The notes under the pieces are model-generated. The model did not search any database. It saw only the letters and a program-made list of their open reading frames with translations, and was not told where the DNA came from. Both the position numbers and the translations under genes were made by a program. Shown here piece by piece: positions 1-11,325 of a DNA stretch of 64,000 bases. The stretch is from Serpula lacrymans var. lacrymans S7.9. Lineage: Eukaryota; Basidiomycota; Agaricomycetes; Boletales; Serpulaceae. Every line of letters starts with the position of its first letter. Position 1 is the first letter of the stretch. Location of the stretch: NCBI RefSeq assembly GCF_000218685.1, contig NW_006763303.1, positions 496,001 to 560,000 on the forward strand, read 5' to 3'.

Positions 1-1229
1 ACCGTTGACCCTACCTTCATCTCTGCAAAGTTTGCATCACCTCCACAGCCAGTGAATTTGAGCGTCGCGCCTTTCACAAGGGGGACATCTTCGTTTTTCA
101 CGCTTCCTCCGTCTTCCTCCTGCACTCGTATTTTGCTTCCCATGAACTCCAGCCATACTTCTGGTTTGGGCTTGTCCTTGTGACTACCACCTTTCTCATT
201 TTGGCCCTCTTTAAAGGCGTTAAATCCGCGCCGACTGGTCATAGTGTCCTTCCTCATAGAAGCACTCTTTCCCGTTAAACCTTTTTCTTTGATTTTCATG
301 TCGCAGTAGGCTTCCCTGCAAAACATCAGATTTCGTGTTTTAATTAAATACATAAATAAAAAGTTGACTCACTTTGACATGATAAGAAGCTCTTCACCGT
401 CCCATTTTGGTTTAGGGTCTGCATTCAAGAAAGCATTTGCAGACTCCATACTAGCATATTCCACAAAAACAGATCCCTAGAGAACTGCCTCAGACATTAA
501 GCATTCGGTTAACATTCGAGGAAATATACCTTGAACTCCTTTTTGCCATCCACGCGCCGCATTCTGACTGCATTCGCAGTACCGTATTGGTTGAAGAAAT
601 CTTCGAGCTTCTTCTGGAGTTCAGGTTCTTCTTTCCCAAAACCTTTCTGTAGGTTGGTGCGCTATAGAGAATCTATGATTGGGAAGAAGACCTATGCTTA
701 CCGCATAAACGCTACGCTCAAATTGCCCCTTTGGCTCCTGAACTTCGGTACGGCGCCTAACATTCTCACCAGCTTCATCCACTTCTAGCTCTGTGCTGGT
801 GCGCAGAGCTTTAGCTATCCACACTACACCAAGGGCTGCGAAATCACGCATACGCGTAAACGAGGATACAATTTTGATGGGGACCCAATGTTCTTCATTG
901 GCAGTATGTAGAGTCCACATAAATCTACGGGTTCAGAATCTAGCGGGGGGTAATGGTGACATAAGTAGGATAGCTCACCTGTCAAACGGAAGGTTTGAGT
1001 CTGCAAAATAAAATTCGACTATCATCGTAGTTCACGTCCCGAGTCAGCATATCATTTCAGTAGAACAGGATCGTACATTACTTTGTTTGCGTGCATTCGC
1101 CATTTTGTCCGCCTCCTCTTCCTCCGTCATTTTTACATTCTCCGTCACGGTCGCAGCTGCTGTCGCAGAAGTGGACGCAGACTCTTCAGTTGCGCCATTT
1201 TTGGCGGGTTCAGGTACCGCAGCAGACAT
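1..1229 (-). CDS. La ribonucleoprotein (Lupus La homolog), 3' end cut by window
   Basis: This gene encodes a La protein, which binds the UUU-OH tails of nascent RNA polymerase III transcripts in the nucleus. Six exons are visible: 1229-1082, 1018-979, 924-702, 646-530, 476-373 and 315 to the window edge. An acidic, alanine-rich N-terminus leads into a La motif reading IEFYFADSNLPFDRFMWTLH, then HWVPI and the conserved block around 870-800. The RRM1 start (KGFGKEE, RSVYA before it) follows, then a basic linker and the start of the C-terminal xRRM-like domain (ATLKFTGCGGD). The start is the ATG at 1229, which opens the acidic leader. Splice choices were set by restoring the La-motif frame: the intron at 1081-1019 ends before GAATTTTATTTTGCAG, which looks like an acceptor but is coding. 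Family assignment is strong; the C-terminus lies outside the window. Confidence 0.9.
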
Positions 1230-1639
1230 ATGTGACAAAAAAAATGAAACAAAAAAGATAATAAGAACAAGTAAAAGATAGGAAGTGAACGAGTTCCCAG
1301 ACAAGATTCAAGGAAATCGAGGGCTCGCAAGATATCCAAGCTGTTCTCCGAATCCCGAGTCTGGGACATATCGCGGGATTTGCCGAAAGATGATCACTTC
1401 AAGGTTAAGGTTCCCTTATCTACCGATCATCATCTCAGTGCAAACAAAGCAAACTGAGTGAAACACCGAATAAGGCTTTGGAGTTGAGTGGGGTAGGCTC
1501 CAGAGTGTCTGTGTTGACAAGTACACAATCATAGTGTTGTTCTTGGTTGAAGCTAGGATTGCACTGTAAAATATTGCGCCCTTCGCTCCAATCCTCCAGT
1601 GATTGGTACATAAGATATATACATTGGTATTTTCTGATC
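1230..1639. other. Intergenic, La gene upstream region
   Basis: This is the 5' side of the La gene. I see no reading frame with recognisable content and no convincing TATA box. It separates the housekeeping gene from the transposon cluster that begins near 1640. Confidence 0.5.
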
Positions 1640-1990
1640 TGTTAAAAGAGTAAGGTCAGAGCCGGTGTCATGCACCAAAGTTGATTGGTAGCATTGTGAC
1701 AACACCAACAAGACACAGTCTTGGGGCACTGGAGCACAACGAAACAACACTCAAAAGAAGAAGAAGAAGAGGTGGGAGTGGTTACCCATTTGGTAGGACT
1801 GAGTTGGTTGTTGGTTGTTGGTAGACAATGGGAGGACTCGTTGAGTCCTTCCCCAAGATCTATTGGGGTTTATATACTAATACAGGTTTGTTTGTACATA
1901 TGTACTGTACAGTTGCTAGAGGCAGTGGCTGCTGATGTCATGGGGCCTAGCCCGTGTGACCAGCTCCACTGTGTGAGATACTTGTAGCTA
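1640..1990. repeat. Retroelement fragments: Gypsy leader piece and partial solo-LTR-family copy
   Basis: Positions 1669-1696 (catgcaccaaagttgattgg and following bases) recur at 19061-19088, where they form the leader of a minus-strand Gypsy element. Positions 1735-1990 match the left two thirds of the solo LTR family seen complete at 2374-2772, 17820-18314 and 62085-62500, including the gtggttacccattt block, gaggactcg and tatatactaatacag. No target duplication is visible for this copy, so it is a truncated remnant. Confidence 0.7.
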
Positions 1991-2118
1991 AAATCTATAA
2001 CGAAGGGGACGGTGGTCCTAAATGCCGCGTGTGAGCCACATTGTGTCGGTTATTTCGCTTAGTTTCGCTCATGTGGTTTTTGTGGCAACACAGGAGCAGC
2101 AGTGCAGTAGTAGTGAAC

Positions 2119-2282
2119 ACAGTGAAAATCGTAGCCACACTGAAGAATTCTCACGCTTATAAGAACATTCAACAATTGTAGTGAAAATCGTAGCCACATT
2201 GAAAACTCTCACGCTTATAAGGACATTCAACAATTTGTAGTGAAAATCGTAGCCATGTTGAAAATTCTCGTGCATAATTGTT
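2119..2282. repeat. Tandem repeat, ~59-bp unit, about 2.7 copies
   Basis: Three successive units start with agtgaaaatcgtagcca and carry ctcacgcttataag and acattcaacaatt. The third unit is incomplete and diverged. A related stretch (gcttataaagacattcaac) lies at 8230-8250 beyond the Helitron, suggesting the unit belongs to a dispersed element whose borders I cannot define. Confidence 0.75.
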
Positions 2283-2373
2283 TTTACTACAAAACACGAT
2301 ATAGTGGACCAAAACTCACGCCTGTGGCACGACGTGACACAACTCAACCAAACAAACCTCTTTTCCTACTATG

Positions 2374-2772
2374 TGTTATGATAACACAATTTTCGGACTT
2401 TCCCTTTACTTTTATTCTCCGCTTTAACCTTGTACTATAGCTTTCACACATGGTGCCATGCGGCACTTCCCCTTTCTCACGCCGCGTTGCCTTTCTTCTT
2501 ATTTTGGACACAACTCTCTCACACAGTGGAGCTGGCTATGCGGGCTAGGCCCTATGACATCATCAGCCACTGTTTTTATCAACTGTATAGTACACATGTA
2601 CAAACAACCCTGTAGTAGTATATAAACCCCAATAGATCCAGGAGACTCCTCAGCGAGTCCTCCTGTTGTATACCAACTAACTCACTGCATTTTAAGGGGT
2701 AACCACTCCCTCTTCATCTTCTCTATAGTGTGTTCCTGTGTGCGCCAGAGTAACTAACTCTTGTTTGTTACA
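2374..2772 (-). mobile_element. Solo LTR (399 bp), TSD ctatg
   Basis: Read on the minus strand the element starts TGTAACAAACAAG and ends ATCATAACA. It is flanked by a perfect 5-bp direct repeat ctatg at 2369-2373 and 2773-2777. No internal retrotransposon sequence is present, so it is a solo LTR left by recombination or a very small non-autonomous retroelement. It belongs to the same family as 16470-16870, 17820-18314 and 62085-62500. It lies just upstream of the Helitron coding region, in sequence that may be Helitron 5' flank. Confidence 0.9.
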
Positions 2773-3196
2773 CTATGTGGGGAAGTGGTCTGGCCCTACA
2801 CACAAAACAAATTGTTGTTGAGAATTTGCACATTTTGCATTACAAAAATTAATAGCCATTATTGACCACACTGGTGTGCATAAAAATAAAATCAAAGACC
2901 CTTCCCCACACATAAAAACACAGCTTACACAATGTGAGTTTATAACAGTTTATGGTGTTGATTCAATTAAAACTGACACATTGATTACAGAAGCCCAAAT
3001 TATCAACAAACCAGTGCATATAGCAAATACATAAATATGAATATGAGCAATTCAAATATGCAGTATGTGTAGTATTGTTAATGTGTCATTAACCACTAAC
3101 TGATATATTGATGTCATTTGTAGACATATTCCACAGACACCTGAACAAGAACATGGTGAACATTGCGATAGAGATTGTATACAACGTTATCAACAG

Positions 3197-5345
3197 ATGA
3201 CATCACCAAGTGTGCGACGAGAGCATCTCTTGGACCGTAGAGATTTGAGAAATATCAATATTGTGCAACCAAATTTTGGAGGACCTTTGCATGATAATCA
3301 CATGCCTCAGCCATTAGCTGGACCTGCATACCCTCAATTGCGGCCCCCTTTTCAAATGAGGCAGGGTAACCAGTTGCTTGCTACCCATGGTGTTGACTAC
3401 AATGAAAGGCTATTAGATGGGTTTCAAAACTGACATGCAGAATGGGTTAATCAACGGCGTAATAGACTACGGAGGCAGGAGTAGGCTGAGGATCAGATGA
3501 TTCAATGCCAGGAAGCAATACAGCTCCAAAGGCAGGAACAGCAGCTGGCTGAGGATCACCAGGAAAGAGAAATTGAAAGTCAGGAGGCAATTAGACTACA
3601 GGTACAGCAGCATTCTCAGCATGCTGATCTGCATTATGAAGAGCTACAAGCTCAGCAACTCATTAGAATCCAAAGAGCTGCTCAAGAAGAGCTTGAAAGG
3701 AGGGAAGATGAGCTAGCAGACCAGGCTCACAGGGCTGCCAGGGATGCTGTAGACCAAGGTGCGGACTTAAATGAACCGGTAGCTGCCAGAAATGCACCAA
3801 GGATGCCAAAGCCTCAACAACTTGCAAACGAACGAAATATTGCCAACCGCCGCCAAGCACAGATGATACGCCAGGATGCCCGACAACCATATGTAGAGCC
3901 TCTATACCGTCATACTTTATGCAACATGGAAGTAGAGTGCCGTAATTGTGGAGCATTACACTGGGATACCGAGAGACTCACAAGTTCCTCTGGGATCCAT
4001 CCAAAATTTGGTGTGTGCTGCCTTCAAGGTCAAGTTAGGCTGGATTCTTTCCAGGAAGCACCTGCTGCGCTACACCGTCTGTTCCGTGGGGTTAACATTA
4101 CTGCACGTGAATTCTGCGACAAAGTTCACTCATACAGCAATGCCTTTGCATTTACATCTTTGGGTGTCAAGATAGACCATGCTGTCACAAGTGCTGCAGG
4201 ACCTTATAGTTTCCGTATCCATGGAGGCCTTCATCATAGCATCAGCGCATTCCATCCACCTGAAGGTGAAACTCCCTCTTTTGGCCAGCTTTACATTCAC
4301 AACCCACAGACCGCCTTTTTTTACGTAATGAGAATAACCGGGGGCATGGCACTACACCAGCAACCATGCTGGAGATCCAGGATACCCTGGAGCAATTCAA
4401 TCCATTCATCCCTTTGTACAAGCAAGCTTATCAGATCATCATGGAAAAGCCTGAAGCAGAACGTGCCAACATAACAGCCCATATAGCTCTTGATCAAACT
4501 CTGGACCAATATCATTATAATCTTCCTACTGCAGATGAAGTTGCTGCTGTTATCCCTGGAGATGGAGAACAAGATGTTGATGAGCACTGTGATATTGTTT
4601 TGCGGCTGAAGCAATTTGATCATGGTGGTGGTCTCAAGCATATCAGCCATTTGCACCCCCTTTATTCACCTCTGCATTATGTTCTCCTATTTCCCTTTGG
4701 AGAACAAGGGTGGCATAGGACAATATGGTCCATTCAAAATGCTGATGGAAATATACGCAGTGAATATGTCTCCCAGCAGTGTTATTATGCATACCGTCTC
4801 CATCCCTGAAGAACCGATCAATCTAATCTCTTCTATGGTGGAAAACTACTTCAGGAGTATTGCGTTGATGCATGGGCTTCCACAGAAGAAAGTGAATTGA
4901 AGTGGGTCCATCATCATCAAAAAGACATAAGGGCAGATCTTTAAGGCGTTAAAGATGCTATGGATCAAAATGATGGGGAAATAGATTTGGGTCAACAGGG
5001 CCAGAACATTGTCCTACCATCTTCTCATTCTGGTAGTACATGGCACATGTACCAGCACTTCCAGGACTCCATGGCTATATGTCGCCACTGCCGTAAACCC
5101 GATATTTTTCTTACAATGACAGCAAACACCAACTGGCCTGAAATTCAAGAGGCTTTGCTGGAATACAACAATGCTGGTGAAGTAGATGATGACCCCAATA
5201 TGCCTACAAGAAAACAGACTGCTGCAGACCATCCTGACATTGTTGCACGTGTCTTCTATCAGAAAAAGAAGGCACTGTTGAAGGAAGTCAAAGATGGGAT
5301 CTGTTTACACTGTGGAATACCAAAAGCGGGGTTTGCCACACATGC
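3197..5345 (+). pseudogene. Helitron RepHel, N-terminal half (broken)
   Basis: One frame runs from 3197 through a TGA (3431-3433) and a TAG (about 3482) into a glutamine-rich coiled segment and the helitron-like N domain with its CRNCGALHW zinc-binding motif (near 3937-3963). The frame shifts at a T7 run (4316-4322), continues at 4366-4809 (the YSPLHYVLLFPFGEQGWH block), shifts again near 4809 and hits a TAA near 4943. It resumes at 4960-5345 with DIFLTMTAN, a conserved Rep motif. Each break leaves the next frame clearly homologous, so these are lesions and not introns. Homopolymer errors in assembly could explain one of them, not all. Confidence 0.85.
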
Positions 5346-7990
5346 ATCTTCTCATATTCTTGGAAGATCAATATAAAATCTGTGATGCCACCCAGGTTGA
5401 CTCTGTTGTCTCTGCTCAAATTCCTGATCCTGTCACACAACCAAAGTTATATTCAATGGTCACAAAGTGTATGATGCACGGTCCATGTGGACCTGAGCAC
5501 TCTGGAGCTCGGTGCATGAAGAATGGAGCATGCTCAAAGCGCTATCACAAAGAGTTTTGTGCTGAAACCAGATTTGGTGATGATGGTTATCCAGAATATG
5601 CAAGGCCTGACAATGGGAGGACTTATACAGCTCCAAGTGGTCATGTTTTTGATAACTGTGATGTCGTCCCTTATAATGCATATCTCTCTGCCGAACATGA
5701 CTGTCACATCAATGTTGAAATCTGTGCATCTGTTAAGGCTGTCAAATATATTCATAAATATATTTACAGGGGCCATGTGGAAGCATGCTGGCATCTCTTG
5801 GAGTTCCCTATGCATGAAGAAAAACCAACGGTATTGCGCCTTCCCGTCCACTTAAAGGATCAGCAAACTGTATTCTTCAATGCCCATGATGATGCAGAGA
5901 ATATAATCAATAACAACCGTACATCAAAGACTCAACTCACAGAATGGTTCACTGCCAATAAAGATCACCCTGAAGGCCGTCACATACCTTATCAGGATTA
6001 TCCTCAATACTTTGTCTGGCACAAAGGTGCCAAAAAAAGGACTCCAAGAAAACAACAATTTGCTATAGGGAGAATGATGTTTGTCCATCCAAGCCAAGGG
6101 GAGCGCTTCTACCTCCGTACACTGCTCACTGTGGTCCCTGGAGCAGAGAGTTGGGAAGATTTGTGCACATTTGGTGGGGTTTTACATCCAACTTACAAAG
6201 CTGCATGTGCTGCACGTGGCCTGTTAGAAGATAATGGTGAATGGGATCAGTGTTTGGCAGATGCAGGAGATATGCAGACAGGCCCTGAAGTCCGTGCTCT
6301 CTTTGCAGTTATCTTACTGCAATGTCTCCCAAATGAGCCTGCAAACCTTTGGAACCGGCACAAACACAAGATTTGTGATGATTTACACCATCACCTTCTT
6401 CAAAGAGGGATTGCCCAACCTTCAGAAGACCAGATTTATGATTATGGACTATTCTTGCTGGAATCCATACTTACTCAAGCCAACAAGCGTCTTTCAAACT
6501 TCCCACCAATGCCTTTTCCTCAGCAACAATGGGAGCCTATCATTGCAAACAATCTTCTCCACGAGCAGCAAAATTATGACAGATTCAATCTTACTTTGGA
6601 GGTTGAAGATAATGTAGAGAGGCTGAATCAAGAGCAGCGGAATGCTTTTGATACCATTATGCAGTCAATCCACCATAATGAGGGAACAACTTTCTTTATT
6701 CACAGTGCTGGAGGTGGGGGCAAAACATATCTCTGTAATACAATTGCAGCCGCCGTTCAAGCAAGGGATAATCATAATGTTGCTCTATGTGTAGCATCCT
6801 CTGGGATTGCATCCCTGCTCTTGGAGGGTGGCCGCACAGCTCATCCACGCTTTGGAATCCCTATTCCTGTACATGAAACATCCACATGCAGGATTCCAAA
6901 AAACTCTGACCTCCATGAGGTATTGAGACATACTGGAGTTATAGCCTGGGATGAAGCGCCAATGCAACACCGTCATGGGATTGAAGCATTAGATCGTACA
7001 TTGCAGGACATTTTGGATAATTAACTTCCATTTGGAGGCATTACAATGGTCTTTGGAGGGGACTTCCGCCAAACAACACCTGTTGTTCCAAGAGGGTCAA
7101 GGCAACATATCATTTCTGCCTCTCTTAGAAGGTCACAACTGTGGACAAATATCCATGTCTGCTATCTCACACAGAACATGCGCCTGGACCGTACTCCAGA
7201 AAGTGAAGCCTTTGCTAGCTGGCTCCTGGATGTTGATGGTCATTGTGGAATTGCAGGAGATGGAAATATTGAGCTTCCCGCTAACATGCTTATGCCAGAG
7301 AACACCATAGACTTATTAGTCGACACTACCTATCCTGGAATTGCAAATGGAGACAAAGATGACCATTATTTCCTCCACCGCACCATCCTCTCTGCAAAAA
7401 ATGATGCCATTAGCGACCTTAATTCAGCAATCCTCACAAAATTCCCTGGAGAAGAGTTAGTAGCTCTGTCAATTGATAAAGTGGTTGGAGAGGGGCATGA
7501 ACATTATCCTGTGGAATTCTTCAACTCCTTGCAAGTATCTGGCCTTCCTGAAGCGCACCTCAAACTTAAAGCTGGATGTCCACTTATGCTCCTCCGCAAT
7601 ATTGATCCCCTAAATGGACTCTGTAATGGAACACACATGATTTTGATAGAGATGAAGAGAAGAGTATTGAAGTGCCGTGTCTTGGGAGGAAAACATACAG
7701 GAAAGATAGCTTTTATTCCACGCCTCACATTGGAACCTTCATCAGAAGAATTGCCCATCAAGCTATCAAGTCATCAATTCCCTGTCCGTGTTGCCTTTGC
7801 CATGACCATCAACAAGTCTCAAGGTCAATCAGTGACACAGGTTGGGCTGGATTTCCGTGTTCCAGTGTTTTCACATGGGCAATTTTACGTTGCATTGTCT
7901 TGCTGCACTTCAGGGGAGAGAATAAAAGTGCTATTTCCACATGTTCAAATGACAGACATACCATCAATGTGGTGTATCCTGAAATTCTGA
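5294..7990 (+). pseudogene. Helitron RepHel, HUH endonuclease plus PIF1-like helicase (broken)
   Basis: An open frame at 5294-7024 (576 codons) holds the Rep HUH motif PHMHLL at codons 15-20 and the two-tyrosine catalytic block KYIHKYIYRG at codons 151-160. It also holds the helicase Walker A SAGGGGKT at about 6704-6727 and Walker B VIAWDEAPM. A TAA at 7022-7024 interrupts between DN and LPFGG. The helicase then continues in frame at 7046-7990 (VFGGDFRQ, then INKSQGQS, then VALSCC). The last residues are shifted: the usual NVVYPEIL ending is found in the neighbouring frame near 7955-7990. The catalytic residues survive, so inactivation came from nonsense and frameshift changes. Confidence 0.88.
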
Positions 7991-8010
7991 CTGGCTTTAT
8001 CCGTGACTGG

Positions 8011-8374
8011 CAAGTAGATTTTTCCCCAATTCTTACCTTTTTTACTAAAGTGTTTTATTCTCAGATCATATTTTCATCCTTTACCATTTCTGGAGTCTCT
8101 TTTTTTATTTCTCATCAATTTATCAATGTAATACCATAGACTTTTTACGTTACAATATATGTTGATGTTTGTAAAGGTTCAATGAACTATCTGCTTGAAT
8201 TCAGTATACTGTACACAAGTTTAGGGCAGGCTTATAAAGACATTCAACGACAGAACTGCAAGTCAAACATGCATCATAGGATTCAAAGACTTAACATATA
8301 TTACAGACAGCATAAGTTTACTTAACATTTTGATCACTTAACAGTGATATTATTATTATTATTATTTATTATAT
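8011..8374. other. Helitron 3' flank, no gene
   Basis: AT-rich sequence with an (att)n microsatellite near 8347-8370 and a short match (8230-8250) to the tandem unit at 2119-2282. A Helitron 3' hairpin with CTRR end is expected here, but I could not identify one with confidence. Confidence 0.4.
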
Positions 8375-8651
8375 CATAAAAACATTGCTCAAGTGGCAGA
8401 GCCACGGGCTGGACCTCGTAAGAATAAGGCAGTGCCGCGCGAGAAAGGTGGAGTTTTTGAACTAAAAGGGAAGTGCCACATGGCACAGTGTGAAAACTAC
8501 AGTACAAGGTTAAAGCGGAGAATGAATTTTAAAGGAAAGGTCCGAAAATGAAAAGCAAAGTAAAATAGTCGTGTGACTGGTCATGTGACTTGGAAAAAGT
8601 AAAAGTACGAAAAGAGAAGTGTAAGTGGGTACTGGTACATCAATTGTAACA
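8375..8651 (+). repeat. Truncated LTR of the solo-LTR family (3' part)
   Basis: Blocks shared with the solo LTR family (aagtgccacatggcac, ggttaaagcggagaatga) run to the end TTGTAACA at 8651. Its right half is the variant with tgactggtcatgtgac, as in 16470-16870 and unlike 2374-2772. The left end is missing. The base run agcat that follows may be one half of a target duplication, whose other half is lost. Confidence 0.75.
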
Positions 8652-10025
8652 AGCATGGACAGGTGTCAAAAATGAAGCAAATATTCAAAAAGACTCGCCT
8701 TTGCGCCACACAGGCACAGTGCCACGTGGAATAGTAATTAATATTGCCTTTTTTGAACTTGTGGCTGATCACCACCACCTCTATTAGGCAATTTAGTTGC
8801 GCTCACCTTTCCTTTTCCATTCGGTACTTTCCATATTTCGGCATTTCAGCAAATTTTCGCGTCGCCACTGGCTACACATTGTGCCCTTGCTTTCGTCGTT
8901 CTCCCTTACTTTTTTTCTTTACTCAGCCCCACCATGGGACCCTTGCTCTCTTTTTTATTCTCACCTGACGGTCGCTTCTGGATCCCCATTCTAGTTCACC
9001 TCCTCGTCACCTCCACCCTCCTCCTACTGGTCTTCTTTGCTCCCCCACCATATCTGATGTCACCACTCTCTATCCACTTCTGTTGCCAATCCGTCGACCA
9101 CCATGTGCCACTGCTGATATCAGCAAAGCCCCGGCGGCCAGTCCAAATTGGGCAACAGGTCCATCTTCATGACGTCGATCTTCCATCATATACCATCAAA
9201 TCATTGGTTGCTCGTCTTGCCTGGTTGGAGCGTGGGTGGGTAGTTTTTGAGCTGGAGAAGGTTCATCCCCTTGCATTGCCTATGTACATCACTGTCCCAT
9301 TCACTTGGGTACATTTATCTTTTGTCCATCTTCTTCGCTACAGCTACACCTACCACACGTTGCCTGGGACTCACTTGTTCCAAATTGGAACTACTCCCCT
9401 CCCTCCCTCGTTTGACCAGGTGGTCCAATACAACTAGTCCATTGGTAAGGCCATGGAACTGTCGGATTTGGACTAGGTGATGGACCGGTGGCTCCAGTTT
9501 CTTTTTTTCAGCAGAATATTCATTTACAGTGCAATTATTTTTGATTTTTGAATCATTTTTATGGACACATATTTTTTTAGAATGCCTGACTGACAATAAA
9601 GGAACTGTGTTGATACTGATATTGTTTTTCTTTATCTTTTTTTTTACTGCATCTTCCCATGACTTCATGATTTTCTTGCTCTTTTTCTGCTATTAGACTT
9701 TATTTTATGGCTATACAAACCTGTGGCATTACTTACACAGCAATTATTGTTCTATCTCTTTCTTTTCCTTATTTTGACGATCTTATCCTGTAATACCTAC
9801 ACAGGATTTGTCAGCATACATTCCTTCCTTCATGTTCTTTCTCATTCCTTTTTGCACAGCTAGACTGTGCATAGCCTACCTTTTTTTTACTATATAAACC
9901 CCTGTATTTCACCTTGTAAAAAAAAACAACAAGAACTCCAATCCAGACTTCTTCTCTAATCTCAAGTCCACTTCTTACTGCTACTTGTGATCCAGTGTGG
10001 TCACAATACTTCTCACTGCTACCAC
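8652..10025 (+). repeat. 1.37-kb repeat, copy A (LTR-like, ORF-bearing)
   Basis: The segment is collinear with 19082-20452 over its whole length. Both begin agcatggacaggtgtc and diverge just after actgctaccac. Order inside each: a coding stretch of about 500 bp, a gcacag/ctgtgc hairpin, a TATA box (9891-9900), an A-rich tract and a terminal tgtgatccagtgtggtcaca imperfect inverted repeat. A TATA followed by a short R/U5-like tail suggests a long LTR or a whole non-autonomous element. No reverse transcriptase, transposase or primer site is attached. Confidence 0.75.
8934..9437 (+). CDS. Repeat-encoded putative membrane protein, 167 aa, unknown family
   Basis: I do not recognise this protein. 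The ATG sits in a good context (caccATGG). Residues 1-45 are strongly hydrophobic (WIPILVHLLVTSTLLLLVFF) and predict one membrane helix, followed by a proline-rich bend. The C-terminal 110 residues are mixed and aromatic-rich (LAWLERGWVVFELEKVHPLA). The second copy at 19368-19871 keeps the frame without any indel, with about 22 substitutions in 167 positions, many conservative (V/I, Y/F, L/F). The gene lies upstream of the repeat's own TATA box, so it must be transcribed from elsewhere. Confidence 0.5.
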   Translation: MGPLLSFLFSPDGRFWIPILVHLLVTSTLLLLVFFAPPPYLMSPLSIHFCCQSVDHHVPLLISAKPRRPVQIGQQVHLHDVDLPSYTIKSLVARLAWLERGWVVFELEKVHPLALPMYITVPFTWVHLSFVHLLRYSYTYHTLPGTHLFQIGTTPLPPSFDQVVQYN

Positions 10026-10139
10026 CACTTCAGTCAACCTCTTTCCATAGCCTCTTAGGCTGATCAGTTATGGTTCAATGATGTGCCTAAGAGGCTTTTA
10101 TCCTGGGATTATCACACATGCAGGTAATCCATCCAGGAC
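10026..10139. repeat. Short inverted repeat agcctcttaggc / gcctaagaggct
   Basis: A perfect 12-bp inverted repeat around 10048-10096 encloses a loop of about 27 bp. The loop includes tgatcagttatgg. It lies right at the 3' border of the 1.37-kb repeat and is absent from its second copy. Confidence 0.6.
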
Positions 10140-10609
10140 TCTCTTAAATTAAATTCATCCAAGGGGTATTTAAGAATCCTAGGACTCCAAAGTGGTGCCA
10201 GGGTCCTTGTATTGATTAAAATTTCAAAAGTTATATATCCTACATTATTACAGGGTGGGACTATCTTAGGATGTTATAAATTCAAAAATGTCTCATAATA
10301 GGTAACAAGGTGTCCTTTAGGGTTTATATATGTGGTAGTCTAAATATGTCCCAGATACTCCAATAGGATGTCCTTGTTGTACCCTAAATGTCCTTTAGGA
10401 GTACTTGTATAGTGTCCATAATATAATCAGACTATTTTGGAATATCATTAGGTACTCCCAACGGACATCCAAGATATAATAAGAATATCCTACTAAACTA
10501 TTTGAAATACCTAGTGGGATATCAGTAGTATCCAGGGTAGTCTGTATTGGATATTGTGGACATTATACAGATACTCCTAAAGAACATCCAGGATATAATA
10601 GGGATATTT
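10140..10609. repeat. Degenerate AT-rich repeat with many short inverted motifs, copy 1
   Basis: The stretch is packed with variants of ggatgtcc, ggacatcc, ggatatcc and tcctttagg in both orientations. Its right part (gtagtatccagggtagtc, about 10517-10535) matches 11646-11664, so it is a dispersed family and not random composition. No coding frame. It may be an old foldback element. Confidence 0.5.
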
Positions 10610-10743
10610 TTGTGAGGCAACGATAAACTATAACAAAAACGAAACCTGTCTCCTTCTGCACTTGCAGGGAGTAAGGGGTTTGATGGGCTTGAGGTTGACA
10701 GACGCTAGTAAATATAGCGAGTAGAGGACTTTGAGAGGTAAGC
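10610..10743 (-). repeat. LTR 3'-end fragment (TGTGAGG/CCTCACA family)
   Basis: On the minus strand this reads as the last ~135 bp of the LTR that ends CCTCACA, matching 12690-12824 and the fragment at 14165-14300 (ttactccctgca, tttgttat). It is joined directly to a plus-strand LTR start at 10744, a tail-to-head rearrangement. Confidence 0.6.
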
Positions 10744-11225
10744 TGTAAGGACCATTTCATTATTTTCCTATCTTCGTTATGTCTTGGTTCTCGAACGCTT
10801 TTCCCATTACACCTCTGGCTCTAGGGCTAGAGGTATCTTTTGCCATTTTACTTCTCATAGCCCTCACAGGCTTTCTTAACCATCACTACCATTTTATATC
10901 ACAGATCAGAGACTGGGTATCACTCCCAGCCAGCCAGCACACTGGGTAGGGACTGGTAGTAGGCATCTCGCCAACCAGCTCCAAGCCCCAGTAAAAGCCT
11001 GGTAATACTAATAACGCCTTATTTAGGATCGTACCTCATCATGAGGATATGGTTCCTGAACACGCGTGACAATCCTCTATTATTAGTACAAGTCTCTCAC
11101 CTGCTGATTAATTCAAGTCAAAAGTCGTACGATAGTTACTCTCCCTTTTTCTTATTGGTTGATTAATTCCTCAGACCACTTTTCGTATATTCTCCTTTCG
11201 GTCTGAGGAACGAACAGTTCCCTAG
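10744..11225 (+). repeat. LTR with micro-ORF, copy A (runs into gap)
   Basis: The copy starts TGTAAGGACC at 10744, carries the micro-ORF 35 bp in, and reaches a hairpin with perfect 11-bp arms TTCCTCAGACC (11167-11177) and GGTCTGAGGAA (11200-11210). It is then cut by the assembly gap. By comparison with the complete copy at 12055-12824, the TATA box and R/U5 part lie in the gap. Confidence 0.7.
10779..10949 (+). CDS. LTR-embedded 56-aa single-pass membrane micro-ORF
   Basis: Frame ATG to TAG of 57 codons. The peptide begins MSWFSNAFPITPLALGLEV, followed by a hydrophobic helix (about residues 20-33, rich in I, L, A, V) and a polar tail ending DWVSLPASQHTG. I know no named family for it. Three other copies nearby keep the same frame (11326-11367 minus, 11731-11877 plus, 12090-12269 plus). 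The 12090 copy keeps most of the first 17 residues although nearly every shared codon differs at the third base, which points to selection on the peptide. It is too short for most gene finders. Confidence 0.55.
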   Translation: MSWFSNAFPITPLALGLEVSFAILLLIALTGFLNHHYHFISQIRDWVSLPASQHTG

Positions 11226-11325
11226 NNNNNNNNNNNNNNNNNNNNNNNNNNNNNNNNNNNNNNNNNNNNNNNNNNNNNNNNNNNNNNNNNNNNNNNNNNN
11301 NNNNNNNNNNNNNNNNNNNNNNNNN
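11226..11325. other. Assembly gap (100 N)
   Basis: Exactly 100 undetermined bases, the usual placeholder for a gap of unknown size. The gap lies between two oppositely oriented copies of the same LTR, a palindromic arrangement that would defeat short-read assembly. Confidence 0.95.

Larger units (their letters stand above)
2780..8010 (+). mobile_element. Degenerate autonomous Helitron (RepHel)
   Basis: The coding content is a Helitron rolling-circle transposase-helicase: a helitron-like N-terminal domain, a HUH Rep endonuclease, then a PIF1-type SF1 helicase. The order is complete but the frame is broken at least seven times, so the copy cannot make the full enzyme. I could not place the termini (5' TC, 3' hairpin plus CTRR); the limits given bracket the coding homology. 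A solo LTR sits at the left edge and an LTR fragment begins at about 8375 on the right. Confidence 0.85.

Noticed and set aside
8347..8370. (att)n microsatellite
   Set aside because: Ordinary simple repeat without evidence of function.
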